Shown here: piece after piece, positions 49,366-62,300 of the stretch
How the letters are laid out: each line of letters starts with the position of its first letter
Numbering within the stretch: the stretch's first letter is position 1
From: Membranipora membranacea
Lineage: Eukaryota > Bryozoa > Gymnolaemata > Cheilostomatida > Membraniporidae
DNA length: 64,000 nt
Assembly: GCA_914767715.1 (NCBI GenBank)
Contig: OU612067.1
Coordinates: 15,009,001-15,073,000 of the forward strand
Reading direction: 5' to 3'
Notes under the pieces: model-generated
Database searches by the model: none
What the model was told of the DNA's origin: nothing
The model's input: the letters and a program-made list of their open reading frames with translations, nothing else
Position numbers and translations under genes: made by a program

Positions 49366-52102
49366 TACTGTATGATTTGGGTGATCAACAATTAATGCTA
49401 TGGTTCACTGGTCTGTGATTTTCATCAGAGTACTTATTCCACGGACTTCAGATGCACAAAATCGGTTCAACTAGTACCCTCCAGGGTCTGACCTCAATCT
49501 AAAAATTAAAGACATTGTGAAAGTGTGTATGAGTAGGATGTGCTAATAAAACAGCTATAAATTTTGAGTGACTTGTCACAGGCATCTACAATAAAGTTAT
49601 GACACCAAGATATTTTTTAACGACGCTGTCAGAGCAACATAGTATTTTCAAGATAACAAGAAATTAAGCATTGAAAACTTAAAAGAGCAACCTGTGCTTA
49701 GGTTGTATGATCATGTTAATAAAAAACTAAAAGAGTTCAGCTGGTCAACATACAAGTTGCTAGGCGTACTCACTGGCAACATAACAGCCAATCTACTGCA
49801 GTACCTAATCACAATCTGATACAAAGCCCACAGGCCTATAACATGTAACCAGGAGGCCTATTGCAAACCAAACAAGGTATTGCTGGGTGTAGTCAATTTT
49901 ATTCTATTTGATCTTTTTTCTTGGAATCGCCCGTTATAAATGAAGGCTATAAGAGGGATGATATGGTCTACTTTGTTTTTGGCCTGAGGTTTGAGTTTGC
50001 AAGCATGTTGTCTTTATTAATCTCAGTTTATAACATGTTGTAATGTCAGCCATTAATACGCAAAATAATGTATATGATTCAAACAGAAAAAAACTGTCAA
50101 AAAAAGAGTCAACTGGGCAACTACCGTGCATCATAGAATGGTTCAAGATACTTGCATATGACAAGGGGCCAAACACAGTTCTTTCATTTTGGAAAGCTGT
50201 CATCATAATGATATCCGTATATAGGAGTACAACAACTTTGGTTAGGAGAGGGAAGGATGGAATCTAGATGATGTTAATTAAAATATGTATGGCTGTATTT
50301 TTCCAATCTCCAGCATTTGGGTGGTTGATACTGGACATTGGCAAAATACAGCCATGTGAGTTTCAACCATTGCCAATAGCTAAGAAATACTGCGGTCCCA
50401 TCAATCAGCTCACTCTACCCGGGGGTTCAATGGTCCCACGCTGTGAGAGATCTTAGCTAGGGTTTGTAGCATGGTGTTATATACTTGGCATTTTTCACAG
50501 TCATAGTGCAGGGACAGACTGTCTCTTCATGCCTCTTGATAGGAATCAGGGCCTCAGTCAGATGATCACTCACATTCTTCTTCTGACTACACCCAATGGT
50601 GTTCTCATCGAACACCCTCAGATTTAGGCAAAAAGCAAGCGTGTAGCTTGCTCCCCAGTTGCTAACACATGAGCATGATTGGTGCCTTTGTAGAATGCCT
50701 CTTGACTCTCTGTCAAACCACCACGTAAGTTAGAGTAAATAGTTAAGATGCCTATGTTAGGGTGTAGTACATACCAGGGCAGGTGTAAGTATATTTGATC
50801 TTAAATCATAGCCAGAGTCATCCACCCTGATATGGTAGTACCACACCGTGTCAAAAGCAAGCAACCATCAATCCCTAGGCCTAACTTTACTGAGCTACAG
50901 TACAGGCCATGACATTGATTTACTCAAAGATTGACTGTTTTGATATTCATATTGAAATTGATATTCAATTTCAATTCATATATATATTGTTCATCTTTTT
51001 TAATTTGTCCTAGAACTGTTGCTAATACTTGTTATAATAGTGCAATACTATTACCATGAATGAGCTGGCAGTGTGTGTCTTCTATTTATAGTTTAATTGA
51101 GTTGACTGCTGGGACATAGATTAAGATGTATTTTGTTGTTGTTAGGCCTACCTACGTCTACTTACTCACAGTTACTTTACTGTAGTAATGTGTAAATTTT
51201 GAGTTACTCACTGAAATCATTAGGATAACACACATATGGATGAATTAAATGTAAATGAAGGGACATGACTTACCTCTTACAGCACAAATTGAACTGGTTT
51301 ATAAGTCTTTAGGACAACAACTCTAGCTGTAGTACCAAGCAAGAACTCAGGGCAGATGGCAAAATATATTTCTCTCTTCACTAAAATTCAATCACGGATG
51401 TTCATGAAGAGAAGCATATCCAAAATGATGTATTTCAATATGCAAAATATTTATACCGATTTCTCACAATACGGTTGTAGTATAACTTTTCTATACATCC
51501 AGCTTAATTTTTATTCACTCATATAAAAATGAGCAGACTAGAGGTAGTGTTCCTGAATTTGCTTTCAGTGTATGAGTTTTTTGCTCCAAGGCTGATATTT
51601 TAAGCAGCAGAGAGACAAAATGTTGAGAACAGGAATAGAAATCTCAACATCAAACTGAGTTTGATCTCACTGCTCACCCTTAAGAGGTAAGGTAAGTCAT
51701 AATGGGTTTAGTTAGTAGACCAGCTGAGCACATTATCATACATACTTATATATATATAGAGAGTAGTAGTTGACGAGGGACCGGTTACATTCAATTAAAC
51801 AGTTATAATTGAACACATGGACTGGGGGCACCATATTATATTTTCCATGTCTTGTAGTCTACTACCTACCATTAACCAACTAACTAGACTAGAGACTGAG
51901 AGTATTAGTACTAGATCAATGACATTGATTGACTGTCTAGCAAGGCAGCAGCAGATATCATAGATAGACTGATAGAGGTAAAAAAACAGCATGTATTATC
52001 TTCTAGAGGTTTTCAGTAATGTTGCCCTGTTATTTTTACCATCAGAAATAATTTCAATTCATACTACAGATGATTCCATGTTGGATTGATTAGATTAAAG
52101 CC
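49366..52102. promoter_or_regulatory. Head-to-head spacer, LRP10-like gene / TMEM64
   Basis: The start codons diverge across 2.7 kb, so both promoters lie here. No TATA box or CpG-dense core stands out. Frames at 49934-50456 have no recognisable domain. A short AT run lies at about 51750-51760. Confidence 0.35.
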
Positions 52103-55100
52103 ATGGATCTGACTTTTATTTCAGCGAACATGTTCAGTAAAGACCAGTTTACTCATTGTAAGCTCGGCCATGATGAGGGCTCGGTGTCTCCTACCGCGGA
52201 CCATACAGTCATCCGTGTGTCATCATCTGAGGAAGATCATCTCAACACCAACAATAACCGCAAATCTCTCAGCGAAAAACTGACTTCTATAAGTAACAGT
52301 CGCTGCCTTACAGCCTCATTCTCGAGTCTCATACTTTTTACTCTGATACTAATCTCCGTTGTATTAGGCAGACAATATATCATAGACATATTAATCTATA
52401 TTGACTCTTTGGATGTTGCTGAAAGTACGGTTCTATTTGCCGTTATGTTTACCGTGGTAGCCTTCCCGATCATGTGGGGTTATGTTTTACTGAACGTCGC
52501 CTGTGGATATACATATGGATTTAAATTTGGTACGCTGATGACTTCTGGGTGTGCCGCTTATGCCATTCTCTGTGCGCATCTTATCATCAGGAAATTCTTC
52601 AAGGTAGGGATCCATAATTTTTGCAGTCTAGTGTACTTTTGTATATTTGTGATTGTTTTGAATCTACAAAACAGGCAGATGCATACCGGAGGAATTTTGA
52701 TCTATTCATTGAAATGCAGATTATATACTATCCATGGAAAATAATTGGAAAACTGGTAGAAGTTATCAATGAAAGTCTTATTGCTTGATGGTGGCAAACT
52801 GACACGCATTGCTATTATTAAATGCAACACCGCCATATTTGGTTGAGGTGTATTTCCAGAAAATGTTTGATTGACTCATTTACATATTTATTGACATATT
52901 GACATATAGACTCATTGACATATTTACAACTTAGTGAGATCAATGATGTTAGATATTGCTTCCATTGTCCTAAGCCTCATTTTATAACTTGGTGTTTGCA
53001 ACAAACTGTATCTCTCTTTTTTCCCCCAACTTTTGACATAATTTCTTTGGCACATGATGTAAGACATCCGACCAGGATGATATTGTTTGCCATTAAAAAG
53101 TGTACAATAATTTTATTATTTCCCTCCAACGTGTTGTTAACTAAGAAGGTGTGAAGATCTACACAAACACACAAGGTTTGATGGTCAGATAAAAAAAAAT
53201 TAATATAATTAATTGCATGAAAGAAATATGCTTTGATCTTGGGTCTCATACTTTGTTGTATCATTGGCTCTCTTTTGATTTTAGGGCCATGTTGAGCGGA
53301 ACTATATCACAAACACACAAACTAGAGTACTGATGGAGGTTGTATCAGGGAATAGTGGATATAAAATAGTCTTTCTCACCAGATTAACACCTATACCATT
53401 TGGTGTACAAAATGCTATATTTGCAGTGAGTGTTTCTGTTAAAAGCAACATCATTGGTGAACAAACTGGAAGAACATAGTATTCAAAAAAGCTGTTGACA
53501 TGGTAATCATATGCTGCTGTGTATGATTTTCGCTGAAGGTGACACCACCAGTGATTATCTTGAGTGATAAACAATCAGGAAGATTATAGTTTTGGAAGGA
53601 GTGGTGTGGTAATCATATGCTGTAATGACCTGGTTTCATTTTGAGAGAGATCCAATAATGGGCCACATAATCAGCATATAAGGCCCTATAATTTGACTTT
53701 TTATCGATATGGCGTGTTCATAACAGCAATGATTGATGAGGGCTTATTAGGCATACTGATTATTCTTCTCACGTTTCTGATTCATTGTAAATAATATTAT
53801 GCAACCAATACATGAATTCATTGTTTGGCATTCAAAACATCACAGAGTATCCTTACTCTGTGAAAACATCAAGACAAAATGTAACACAGCCTGGGTTTAA
53901 TGCTGTTTCTTATAGCTTGACTTTGTGGTGTCAAATGTATTTCTCAGGACTCTATCAAGCTTTCAGACCATGAATGAAGATGTGTTCTCTCTGATCTATC
54001 TCAGGTATCTAGTATAAAGACTTTGCCATACCTTCTCGCCTCTACATGCGGCCTTCTCTTCACTCAGTCAGTTTTTGCCTACATGGGATCCACATTCCGG
54101 TCGATGACTCAGGTCCTGAATGAGGATGACTCACTCACTACATGGACTGTTCTCATCGCACAGGTAAGATAGATTTTTTTACACCTCGGTCACTTCAACG
54201 TAAGTTAAACTGCCTCAGCTCTTGCCAGGTTGCTGGTAGTGACATACTAGCCTTGTCACGCGGCAACCAAAAAAGTAGCCATAGGCATATCAATCATCAA
54301 CTGCAATCCAATGATACCGTTGTTGTGAACGGAGTGTCACTACCCGTGCCAAACTAGAAATGCAATGATTTGTTCCATGAGGTCAATAATGAATGATGAA
54401 ATATGGTGGAAAGCTTGACATTATTCTTCTTGGTTGCTGGGTTGGCCAGAGAGAAAGAATATCAGTTGATTTGGACGTGAATATTCGGCCTTTTCTGTCT
54501 CTATCAGCGTTTGGTTTTACAATCGTTATACTAAATTGTTGTATCTTCTCAATGAAATTTATCATTTCTCATACTATGAACCGCGCCACCGCTGTTCACC
54601 CACATCTCAAAAGTAACTATTCAGAAAAATGCTTCACCTTACTACCTTGTACTCAATCTGTGCTGGTACCTTAACTTATCATGGGATTGTATGCAGCCAT
54701 GAAACATCCTGGTACACCTAGACCCCTGACCCGACAAACTCACTTAGATAGTATAGATCGAAATCTAAAGGTGTTCTATCAGCTGCTTCTGATAGACTGA
54801 CAGGAAGTTGTGATTTGACAATGTAATGTAGGACAATGTTGATTTGATCCCTGACTGGCGCCTGACTCGACCCCTGACCTGAATAGCTCACATTCATAGT
54901 ATAGATCAGAATCGAAAAGTACTCTATCAGCTGTTTCTAATCGACTGACACAATGCTGTGATATCGGAGACTATATATATATATATGTATATATATCTAT
55001 AGTCTCTGGTGATCTGTCATGTAATGTAGGACAAAAGTCAGCTTGATGTTATCACAGAGTAAGAATATATATCACAGAGTAAGGGTATATCCTTACTCTG

Positions 55101-57215
55101 TGATATGGTATAGATCGAAATGGCAAGGTGCTCTATCAGCTGTGTTAATAGACTGACACGATGTTGTGATATGACATGGACATGTAGTAAAGGGCAATGT
55201 GGGTTTGATGTTATGATGGATGGATGGATGGATGTTTGATGGATATGATTATAATATATGTGAATATTATGTGATCCTGTCTGGCGTCAATTAATTGGCA
55301 CAATTATACCCCACAATCTAATCTAGAAGTTGCCAACCATGTTCACATCACACTGTAAGGGTATGATATGATCACCAAGGTACTCCATTGTGAAAGTGGA
55401 ACGCTATGTTATCGCTATGATTATGGAGGGTTACTTAGATCAAGCATGATCCAATTTGCCTGCATTTAAGTTATGAGCCGACGCCGCCGGCTCACCAGTG
55501 GGAATGGGAATGACAAACTGCGGGCTAAATGAATCAAACTTGTTCTAGGGTACTGGGGTGTCTTTCAATTGAAACCTGTCAAAATCTTCAGTTGATCTCT
55601 CAGTGCTAAGATGAATGAGATCTGACTTCTTGTGACCAAATCGCTCGCTGCTTGATTGAAATATGCATATCTGTGTAAACAATTTTGGGCCAATTTTACC
55701 TGGTTGAAAAACCAAAACAGTAGGGATTCTGAGAAATGTGATAGCGAGGGATTAGATTAGAAAGCCTCGCTCATTCTCAATCCAAGTCGGCTTGGTATGG
55801 TCTAGTTTAAGTGCTCAAACGGTGCAAGAAGCTGGCAGAGGCATTTCATTATCAAGTGGTTGATAATGAAATGCCTCTACCAGCATCTTGCACCGTTTGA
55901 GCACTTAAACTAGGTATGGTCAGATCTTGTGATGAGGGTAGGATTAGCATTGGCTAGGGTAAAATCACAGAGTAAGGATGTATATCCTTACTCTGTGGTA
56001 AGATGGTGATAAAAGTGATTTGATGAATTAGCAAAATTACTGTTTTAGTGCAAAGCATACAGTATTTCTTAGAAATAGGTAATCAAAACAGCAATTCCAA
56101 CTATATATGATTTATCGCCATCATAAGACTGTGATTATTACCCAGCATAAGTCTGAGCCTGCCTTGCCCCTCACATCAGAGGATCTTTAATCGTAACAAG
56201 TCTATTTATCTATCTCTCATTTTTATGTCCAAGCTTCTCCCCTTATATCCTAGGATATTTGATAGTTATTAGTCCATTTATCTCCCATTGTAAGGTGCCA
56301 TAACGTTTTTCTGAGAAGAGAATGTTCCAGGTATAATTTATCATATTATTGCTGATGAATTTTTTGTTGCCTTGCATGCATTTATAGCTTAAGGGGCTGC
56401 TTTTATCACCTCAGTTTAGGGCTCGGCTGTTGCCCGCTGTCGCTTGTGGCAGCTATAGCGAGCAATGGTTGAGCACTCAATACCCTCAACAATGTGTACA
56501 CAGCACTCTGGGTTATTAGTAAGGAAAAAATCATCAGCTGCCAGCTCAAGATGTAAACACTGAGTAAGGATATATCCTTACTCTGTGCAAACACTTCATG
56601 GTTCTATGAATGACTATTTGGTATCTTTGGTTCTATTCTGGTCATGACCCCCCCCCCTCAAGCGGATATTAGTTAGATAATAGGTTTTTTTGCATGCATA
56701 AGTCTTTGTCGGATAATGTCACTGTACCATGTAACTATGGCTGTCGCCACAACTACAAGCCTAACAAACTAAGTTGTGTGCCGCAACAAACTCAACCGCA
56801 AGGACGCACACCAAACAAAAACAAAGGCCATTATCATATTGTTTTGAGTAACAAGTTTTTGATAGTTGTTGCTTTGGTGAATATAATTCATAGCTCGAAT
56901 TGTTATTTAACTTTAAGGTCATTTTATTTTTTACAGGTGTTTATAACAATAGGGCTGACTGCGTTTGTTATCAAGCTAGCCAAGAATGAACTGGAGAAAA
57001 AGATGCCCAAAAAGCAGACAGACAAGTCTGCCTCTGTCAATTCATCATCTCAGACTGAGAACACAGACTGTCAGACGTTGCAAACAAACAGTTTCTGTGT
57101 AACGGACACGCCTGCAGCGTCCATACCTCGGACTAGATCTCATTCTAGGAATATGTCAGTTAATATACCTCCAATCGTTGATGGCTTAACCAAGAACAAT
57201 TTTGACATGGTTTAA
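52103..57215 (+). CDS. TMEM64: TMEM64-like VTT-domain membrane protein
   Basis: Four coding exons: 52103-52603, 53285-53425, 54005-54163, 56937-57215, all in phase 0, giving 359 codons (human TMEM64 has about 380). TMEM64 belongs to the VTT/DedA family with VMP1, TMEM41B and TVP38, multi-pass proteins of the ER and endomembranes; family members scramble lipids, and vertebrate TMEM64 is linked to calcium and Wnt signalling. The cytosolic N-terminus is Ser/Asn rich. The first TM is at about residues 75-95 (SLILFTLILISVVLG). The VTT core follows, with WGYVLLNVACGYTYGFKFGT, then FLTRLTPIPFGVQNAIFA, the family's substrate-loop region, then TLPYLLASTCGLLFTQSVFA. The C-terminal tail is polar (SRTRSHSRNMS-type). 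ATG context is gccATGG. Intron 3 (54164-56936) carries an unusual set of repeats. Confidence 0.88.
53841..53862. repeat. CACAGAGTA palindrome, copy i (short form)
   Basis: CACAGAGTA and TACTCTGTG flank a 4-base loop. AAAACAT lies immediately on both sides, which looks like a 7-bp target duplication. It lies in TMEM64 intron 2; the other copies are in intron 3. Confidence 0.7.
54720..55225. repeat. Three diverged tandem units (about 150 bp) in TMEM64 intron 3
   Basis: The anchor GTATAGATC recurs at 54751, 54899 and 55108, followed each time by CTATCAGCTG, GACTGACA and a GATGTT/GATTT block. The spacing is 148 then 209 bases. The extra length of unit 2 is mostly the palindrome copies (55051-55104) and an AT-rich hairpin (54968-55007). 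Unit 3 ends in a (GGAT)n run. Confidence 0.65.
55051..55104. repeat. CACAGAGTAAGG palindrome, copy ii plus a half copy
   Basis: 55071-55104 has perfect 14-base arms, ATCACAGAGTAAGG and CCTTACTCTGTGAT, around a GTATAT centre. Directly before it (55051-55070) is a second left arm with no partner, so this locus is nested or partly duplicated. Confidence 0.8.
55803..55912. mobile_element. Foldback MITE, long copy, 9-bp target duplication
   Basis: Arms of about 53 bases are reverse complements with about two mismatches around a GTGG loop. The ends are TAGTTTAAGTGCTCAAAC and its complement GTTTGAGCACTTAAACTA. GGTATGGTC lies at 55794-55802 and 55913-55921. In RNA this would be a near-perfect long hairpin in TMEM64 intron 3. 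Confidence 0.88.
55966..55997. repeat. CACAGAGTAAGGAT palindrome, copy iii
   Basis: Perfect 14-base arms, CACAGAGTAAGGAT and ATCCTTACTCTGTG, with a 4-base centre. TMEM64 intron 3, 54 bases after the foldback MITE. Confidence 0.8.
56558..56587. repeat. CACAGAGTAAGGAT palindrome, copy iv
   Basis: CACTGAGTAAGGATA and TATCCTTACTCTGTG: one mismatch across 15-base arms and no loop. TMEM64 intron 3, about 350 bases before the last exon. Confidence 0.78.
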
Positions 57216-57701
57216 ACCTACTTTTTGTTTCACTATCGCAACTCGAAACTTTTTTCAACTTTCCTGTGGAATTTTAGTCTCTCTATAAAAGCCGCTTTAT
57301 TAGCGGGGTTAGCAGTACTATGCCGACATCTCAACTGAAACAGCTGATATTATCTCTAACTATTATAACCTACTCTTGCCTACTGAACACATCAGGGTCT
57401 TCATGTCCTGTTCTCTATAAATGTGATATAGATCTCCTACAACTCCACTCTGTCCAGTTTAGACAAAGTGATGTCCAATTTGCCTGCATCCATCAGCTCT
57501 CTAAGGCTTATCAATGGAACTCTGAATGCAAGCGCACTGGTCAAACTTTTCATAGTCCAGTTATATTTGTTTTTTTTTTACTTCTTCATGCAATTGTGGT
57601 GTCACTTGTCATGTTGGTGCTTTAGTTTTGTACCGTTTATTTATTTATTACAGAACAAATATAATGATTAGTGATCATTACTGTTTTTGTCCAGATTATG
57701 A

Positions 57702-57707
57702 AATAAA
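57702..57707 (+). terminator. Poly(A) signal of TMEM64
   Basis: AATAAA about 490 bases after the TMEM64 stop in an AT-rich stretch; it is the first AATAAA on the plus strand after the stop. Confidence 0.55.
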
Positions 57708-59355
57708 TATAAAATATCAAACATTATTTGAGTGTTTTCTGCTACCAAATGAAAAGGTATGATCTCAAGAGGATTTGGGCGAGTTAATATCTATTCTGTC
57801 TATCACCTAAGGTGAGCGTATGTTTGTTTTCCATATCCTTGTGCTCATGCTAAAGAATTTCATTTCTGGACAGAATGAATTCCTTACCGAAAGTCTAGTG
57901 TCATTACTTTTTCGCCGATTTTATGAACTTCATTGGGAATGTGACCTCATACATCCATGTTTGTGGTATATATATATATTGTTAGCAAAGATATCAAAAT
58001 GGGTAGCTGTGTTTTTCACTTATTACTCCTTACCTTATTTTTTTAAATACAGGGGAATACTTGCAACCAAAAGGGCGTCGAGCATGAAGGCAAGTAGAGC
58101 AAAGTATTAACTTTTGATAATCAAAGAGCCATCCTGATTTGAAGATTGGCAACCGAACTTCATAAAAACATAAATAATGATGCAAAAAACTCATAAGAAT
58201 ATCATTCGGTTATTGTATTGTTTTAAATAGTATCGTTTCCGCATAAAATTATTTTTGTCTTTGTAGTGAGATCTATCTGTGTGGATAATATGGTGCATGG
58301 AAGAGAACATGTTTTTGGACGGACACATAGTATAAAAAATAAAAGATATGAAAAGAGGGAGGCAGGTACTAAAAAGGTAAGTGGGCTCATTATAACAATA
58401 CAGGGAAATGTCAGTTGTAATGACCGTGACCGTAATGCTGGTGTTATGCTAGCGAGGTGTTTGTTGAGTCGGGAAACTTTGGTTTGGGCTAACGTTTAAG
58501 GCTAGTCTAGGATTGTTTATACTGTAGGCAGAAACTGTTTGATGATAATCCAAGTCCCTCCGATGCTAGGAATATGTGCTAGTATACTGCACTGGATAGT
58601 TGTGCCAGTATTCCCAATTATGCAATCAAATTATGCAGTGGGATTATGCACTAGATTATGCACTAGATTATGCACAGTAGACTATGTTGATGTTGATAGG
58701 TAGGTTTATGTGATGGTACATGCACATGATGACTGGTCAGACTTCAGTATCTCAATATCTACCTCCTCCTCAGAGTCGGAGTCGGAATGTTCTGCAATTA
58801 TAAATAACAGACAGACAATGTTATATTCATATGCTAAAGCCTATCAACTTCTGTCTGGGTTCCTTACTGCTCACGAGGAATGAAAGATTTATAAGGAAGC
58901 CCATGGAAGAACCCAGATGTTGGCGTGGCCAAAAATAATGACATGCTGATTAATAATTTAACACCCAGTACTGGCAATGATGTGCAGGTTCTGTTAACAG
59001 CTGCTTTTCAAAGAGATATCTAAGAGGCTTGCTCATATTTATCATTGGCTGTGAGTGGAAATCTAAAGCTCATGGCTGGCTGTGACGATGTGACCCATTC
59101 CTCCTATGTCCAAACACACATGTCCAACAGCACCCTGTGTGCTATGTGATGTGACCCATCATATCTCATCCTGCAATACCTATCAAATGTTCCTGGTTAA
59201 TTTCAACAAACCAAATCGTTAGCAATCTTGCATATCCATCTGCTGATACTTAGCTGAATGATTATATCAGGTTGACCAGTAAAAGCATGGACCACAACTA
59301 GTCTGATTGTGATCAGTAGCAGTTTGCTGGTAGCTGACATGTTGGATAGAATGGG
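57708..59355. other. Convergent spacer, TMEM64 / kinesin-like gene
   Basis: It contains a tandem run of three GATTATGCACTA units (about 58642-58675) and one candidate minus-strand exon (58706-58791), listed separately. Short plus-strand frames (57820-58110, 58266-58499) show no recognisable content. Confidence 0.4.
58706..58791 (-). CDS. Candidate alternative or separate terminal exon (acidic)
   Basis: On the minus strand a good 3' splice site (tctgttatttataattgcag) is followed by a frame open only in phase 1: HSDSDSEEEVDIEILKSD, ending SCACTIT and a stop. It lies 565 bases beyond the last kinesin exon on the same strand. No matching phase-1 donor was found in that exon, so it may belong to an alternative transcript or another small gene. 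Confidence 0.3.
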
Positions 59356-62300
59356 TCACATGACATAGCCTGAGTTCACAGTGTAGCTGACGTACATGTT
59401 GTGGTTGGCCAGGTGAATGGTGATCTCCTCATCATCTGACCCATCGCCCTCATCAGCCCTCACTGATTTCTCGCTCACGGGCCTTTCTGGCTTATCATCT
59501 TCCCCTGCTTGTTTTTGTTTACCTCCGCCCTTAGCTTTGGGAATTGATCTGATGATTTGCTGAGCCTCTTTGCGGTTCTTTGCTTCCAGGATTGCGATGA
59601 CAAGTTTGGTTGGCACTTTCTTCTTTGACCTCTTGTTAGCCTCTCTTAATAGATCTTTCAACCATTCCTAGAATATGAAGAAGTTGTGTTTGGTTATCCA
59701 TTTTGCTATCTTTGTATCTTTAGATTGATTTATTACAGTTGATAATAATATACTGCAAAACCTCACTATATAAAGTCACCAGCCTTTAAAGTGAATTGCT
59801 GTGTTTTGAGGAAAGAATAATTTGCTTCATACTTACAAGTCACCACACACTTATAAGTCATATATATATATATATATATATTTATATAATCTATACACTT
59901 ACAAGTCACTATCTATGGCAAACAAAATGGAAACCATGATTCAGATAATATATGCCGCGTCTACAAGTCTCCTTTGTTTACAAGTCTGGCGACTTTATTA
60001 AAAGGAGGTTATACTGGATCACAACTCACCAGTCTCTTATTAAGCTTCTTGTTCTTGTTCTTCTCCACGTTGCCCAGCTGTTGCTGTTTTGAGGCGTTAG
60101 GATCCACTTTCTTCTTGACGGTTTTGGATGCCAAACAGACCTGTGCGTTGGCAGCTTTCTTCTTTTTGAGCTCTTTCTTCGTGTTGACCTTCTTGGCGGC
60201 AGCGCTGGCATTCTGCTTGCCAAATATGTTAATCATGAAGCTACCCTCTGATAGATACTTCAGATCCTACAAGAAAAGACAATGTGAAATCATGTGTAAA
60301 CATTGGGCTGCTTGGAAATTGTCATCTCATGGTAGCAAGGAGCAACAGCTTATGTTAATGTTAGCCCAATATCGCTAGCTAAGAGATGTGATTTATAAAG
60401 TCATGAAGTTTAGTAGATATTACCATGTCATAAATCTCACCATTCTGAAGCCTCTTGGGTATCATTTGTGTACTGAGTACAAGGTATGATATGATGGTAT
60501 TTACTATTTACTAACCTCTTCCGTAAGTGATGGATAGTCAAACTGTTTCTCTAGCTTCCAGTCTGGATTATTAGTTCCCGCTATAGCCTTTGTTGTTATG
60601 GTCTCTTTGTTTCCTCTGATTGCAAACTCTGCTCTAATCTCCTGCAAAATAACAAATATGCCATATGTCATAAATAATAAATTATAAATTATAAATTATA
60701 AATTATAAATATTTATTTGATTTGTGATGTGCTACGGTTGATGGAGGAAGGGGGAGGGTTCTGCCTCTTTGTCTCCACCACTAAGTTGAAAAGCAGAGTT
60801 ATAAAAAATGTATTGCCATCTCTCCTCTTCGACCTTATATATTTTTAGGTCTTTTATTCAACCTTAATTTTCATTCCTCATCTGAATAATAAGGTTTCAA
60901 ATCATAGAATTGTGTTGATTTTTTGTCTTAGGCTATGGTTCCTCCATCATTGATTTATACTGTCTACTCACATTGTAGCGTTTTGGAAGTCCTCTGGCAC
61001 CTGTGATTTTTACTTTGAAATGGAAATCCTGTCCTAGAAGTTGCGACGGATCGTCGACAAACACATCATCTTCTGGTTTGAAAACCTTTCCCTTCGCTGT
61101 ACATGGCCATATCTCTACCTAAAATATGAAGCCATTTTGAGAGTCTCAGATTAATTTTACACCAACTCAAAAATTGATATGTAAGGTCATTAAAAGACTA
61201 CATCTCCCCAATTATATCAATATCCAACCATAACAGCCATCCATTGGACTAGGCAAGTGACAAATTATTGCAGTCCATGCTGGCATACAAAAAGAAAAAG
61301 AAAAAAAGAAATCAGTTTTCATCTTACAATAAGGAGTTGTACCCCCATGTTTAGAAGGTGTATAACTACCTGTTATATTATATTGAATCTCGAGTACTCA
61401 CATTACACATGCCGATCTGCTCGGACTGGTAATCTATAATATCTAGCTGCTCAATTAGTTCTATATTATATGATAGAGAAGATAAGAAGACTTTGACGCT
61501 GCCTATATGTACATCCTCCTTAGGATTCATTGTGAAGGGATCTCGCTCCTACAATAAGATATGGTGAGAAAGTCAGTCATGTTTTCCTTCTCGGCCTATT
61601 GGCTAAGATCAAAGTGTCATTGCCAATGGCTGATTAGGGCCTGTTTCAGTTTCTGGCAGCATGCTGCCAACTTATGATTAGGAGGTCCACCATGGCCTCC
61701 CCTCTAGGATGCATTCTAGTTTACTAGGATGTATCACACTCTCAGTACGAGGACTCCCGGCAACTTGCGTCCCTCTTTAGGGGCAGCCCACCCTCTGTTT
61801 TGTCATAAACAGGGTCATGTATACCTTCTTCATGAACCTCCGACACAAACTTTCCTGACATCAATCATTGTGATGACATAAATTTGTTCTGAGAACTATT
61901 CTTGGTAAGGCTAGAATATAAAATCAGGAAGCTGGATAGCTCTGACTCTCATCTGTTTCATACAGCCAAGTAATCAAGAGTTTGAAATGGAGGAAACTCT
62001 TACTCGACCTTATTTCTCTACATATTGTTCAGAAAAGTTGATCTCATCGAATGAGCGTAAATAAACTCTAGCTATGTTTTTTTTCCCTAGAGTAGTATGC
62101 TCAACTATGCAGGAATTTATTATGTTCTTTATATTAAAGAATGATATTTTATTACTTACGTCCTCAATTTGACCCTTGAAGTCATCTTCATCATCGTCAA
62201 ACTTGTTGAAGAGTTCAGTCATGACAGACTTTCTGTTGTAGAATTTCTCTCTTGGCCAGTAATACTCCAGCCCATTCTCGATGTTGGTAACGTGAACAAA

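Noticed and set aside
50268-50456. Short coding gene between the LRP10-like gene and TMEM64
   Set aside because: No start context, splice partner or recognisable residues.
53841-56587. CRISPR-like array from the recurring palindromes
   Set aside because: Spacing is irregular (about 0.6-1.2 kb), the setting is a eukaryotic intron, and there are no spacers.
61586-61620. Functional U2 snRNA gene
   Set aside because: Only the first 30 or so bases match; branch-recognition and Sm-site regions are absent.
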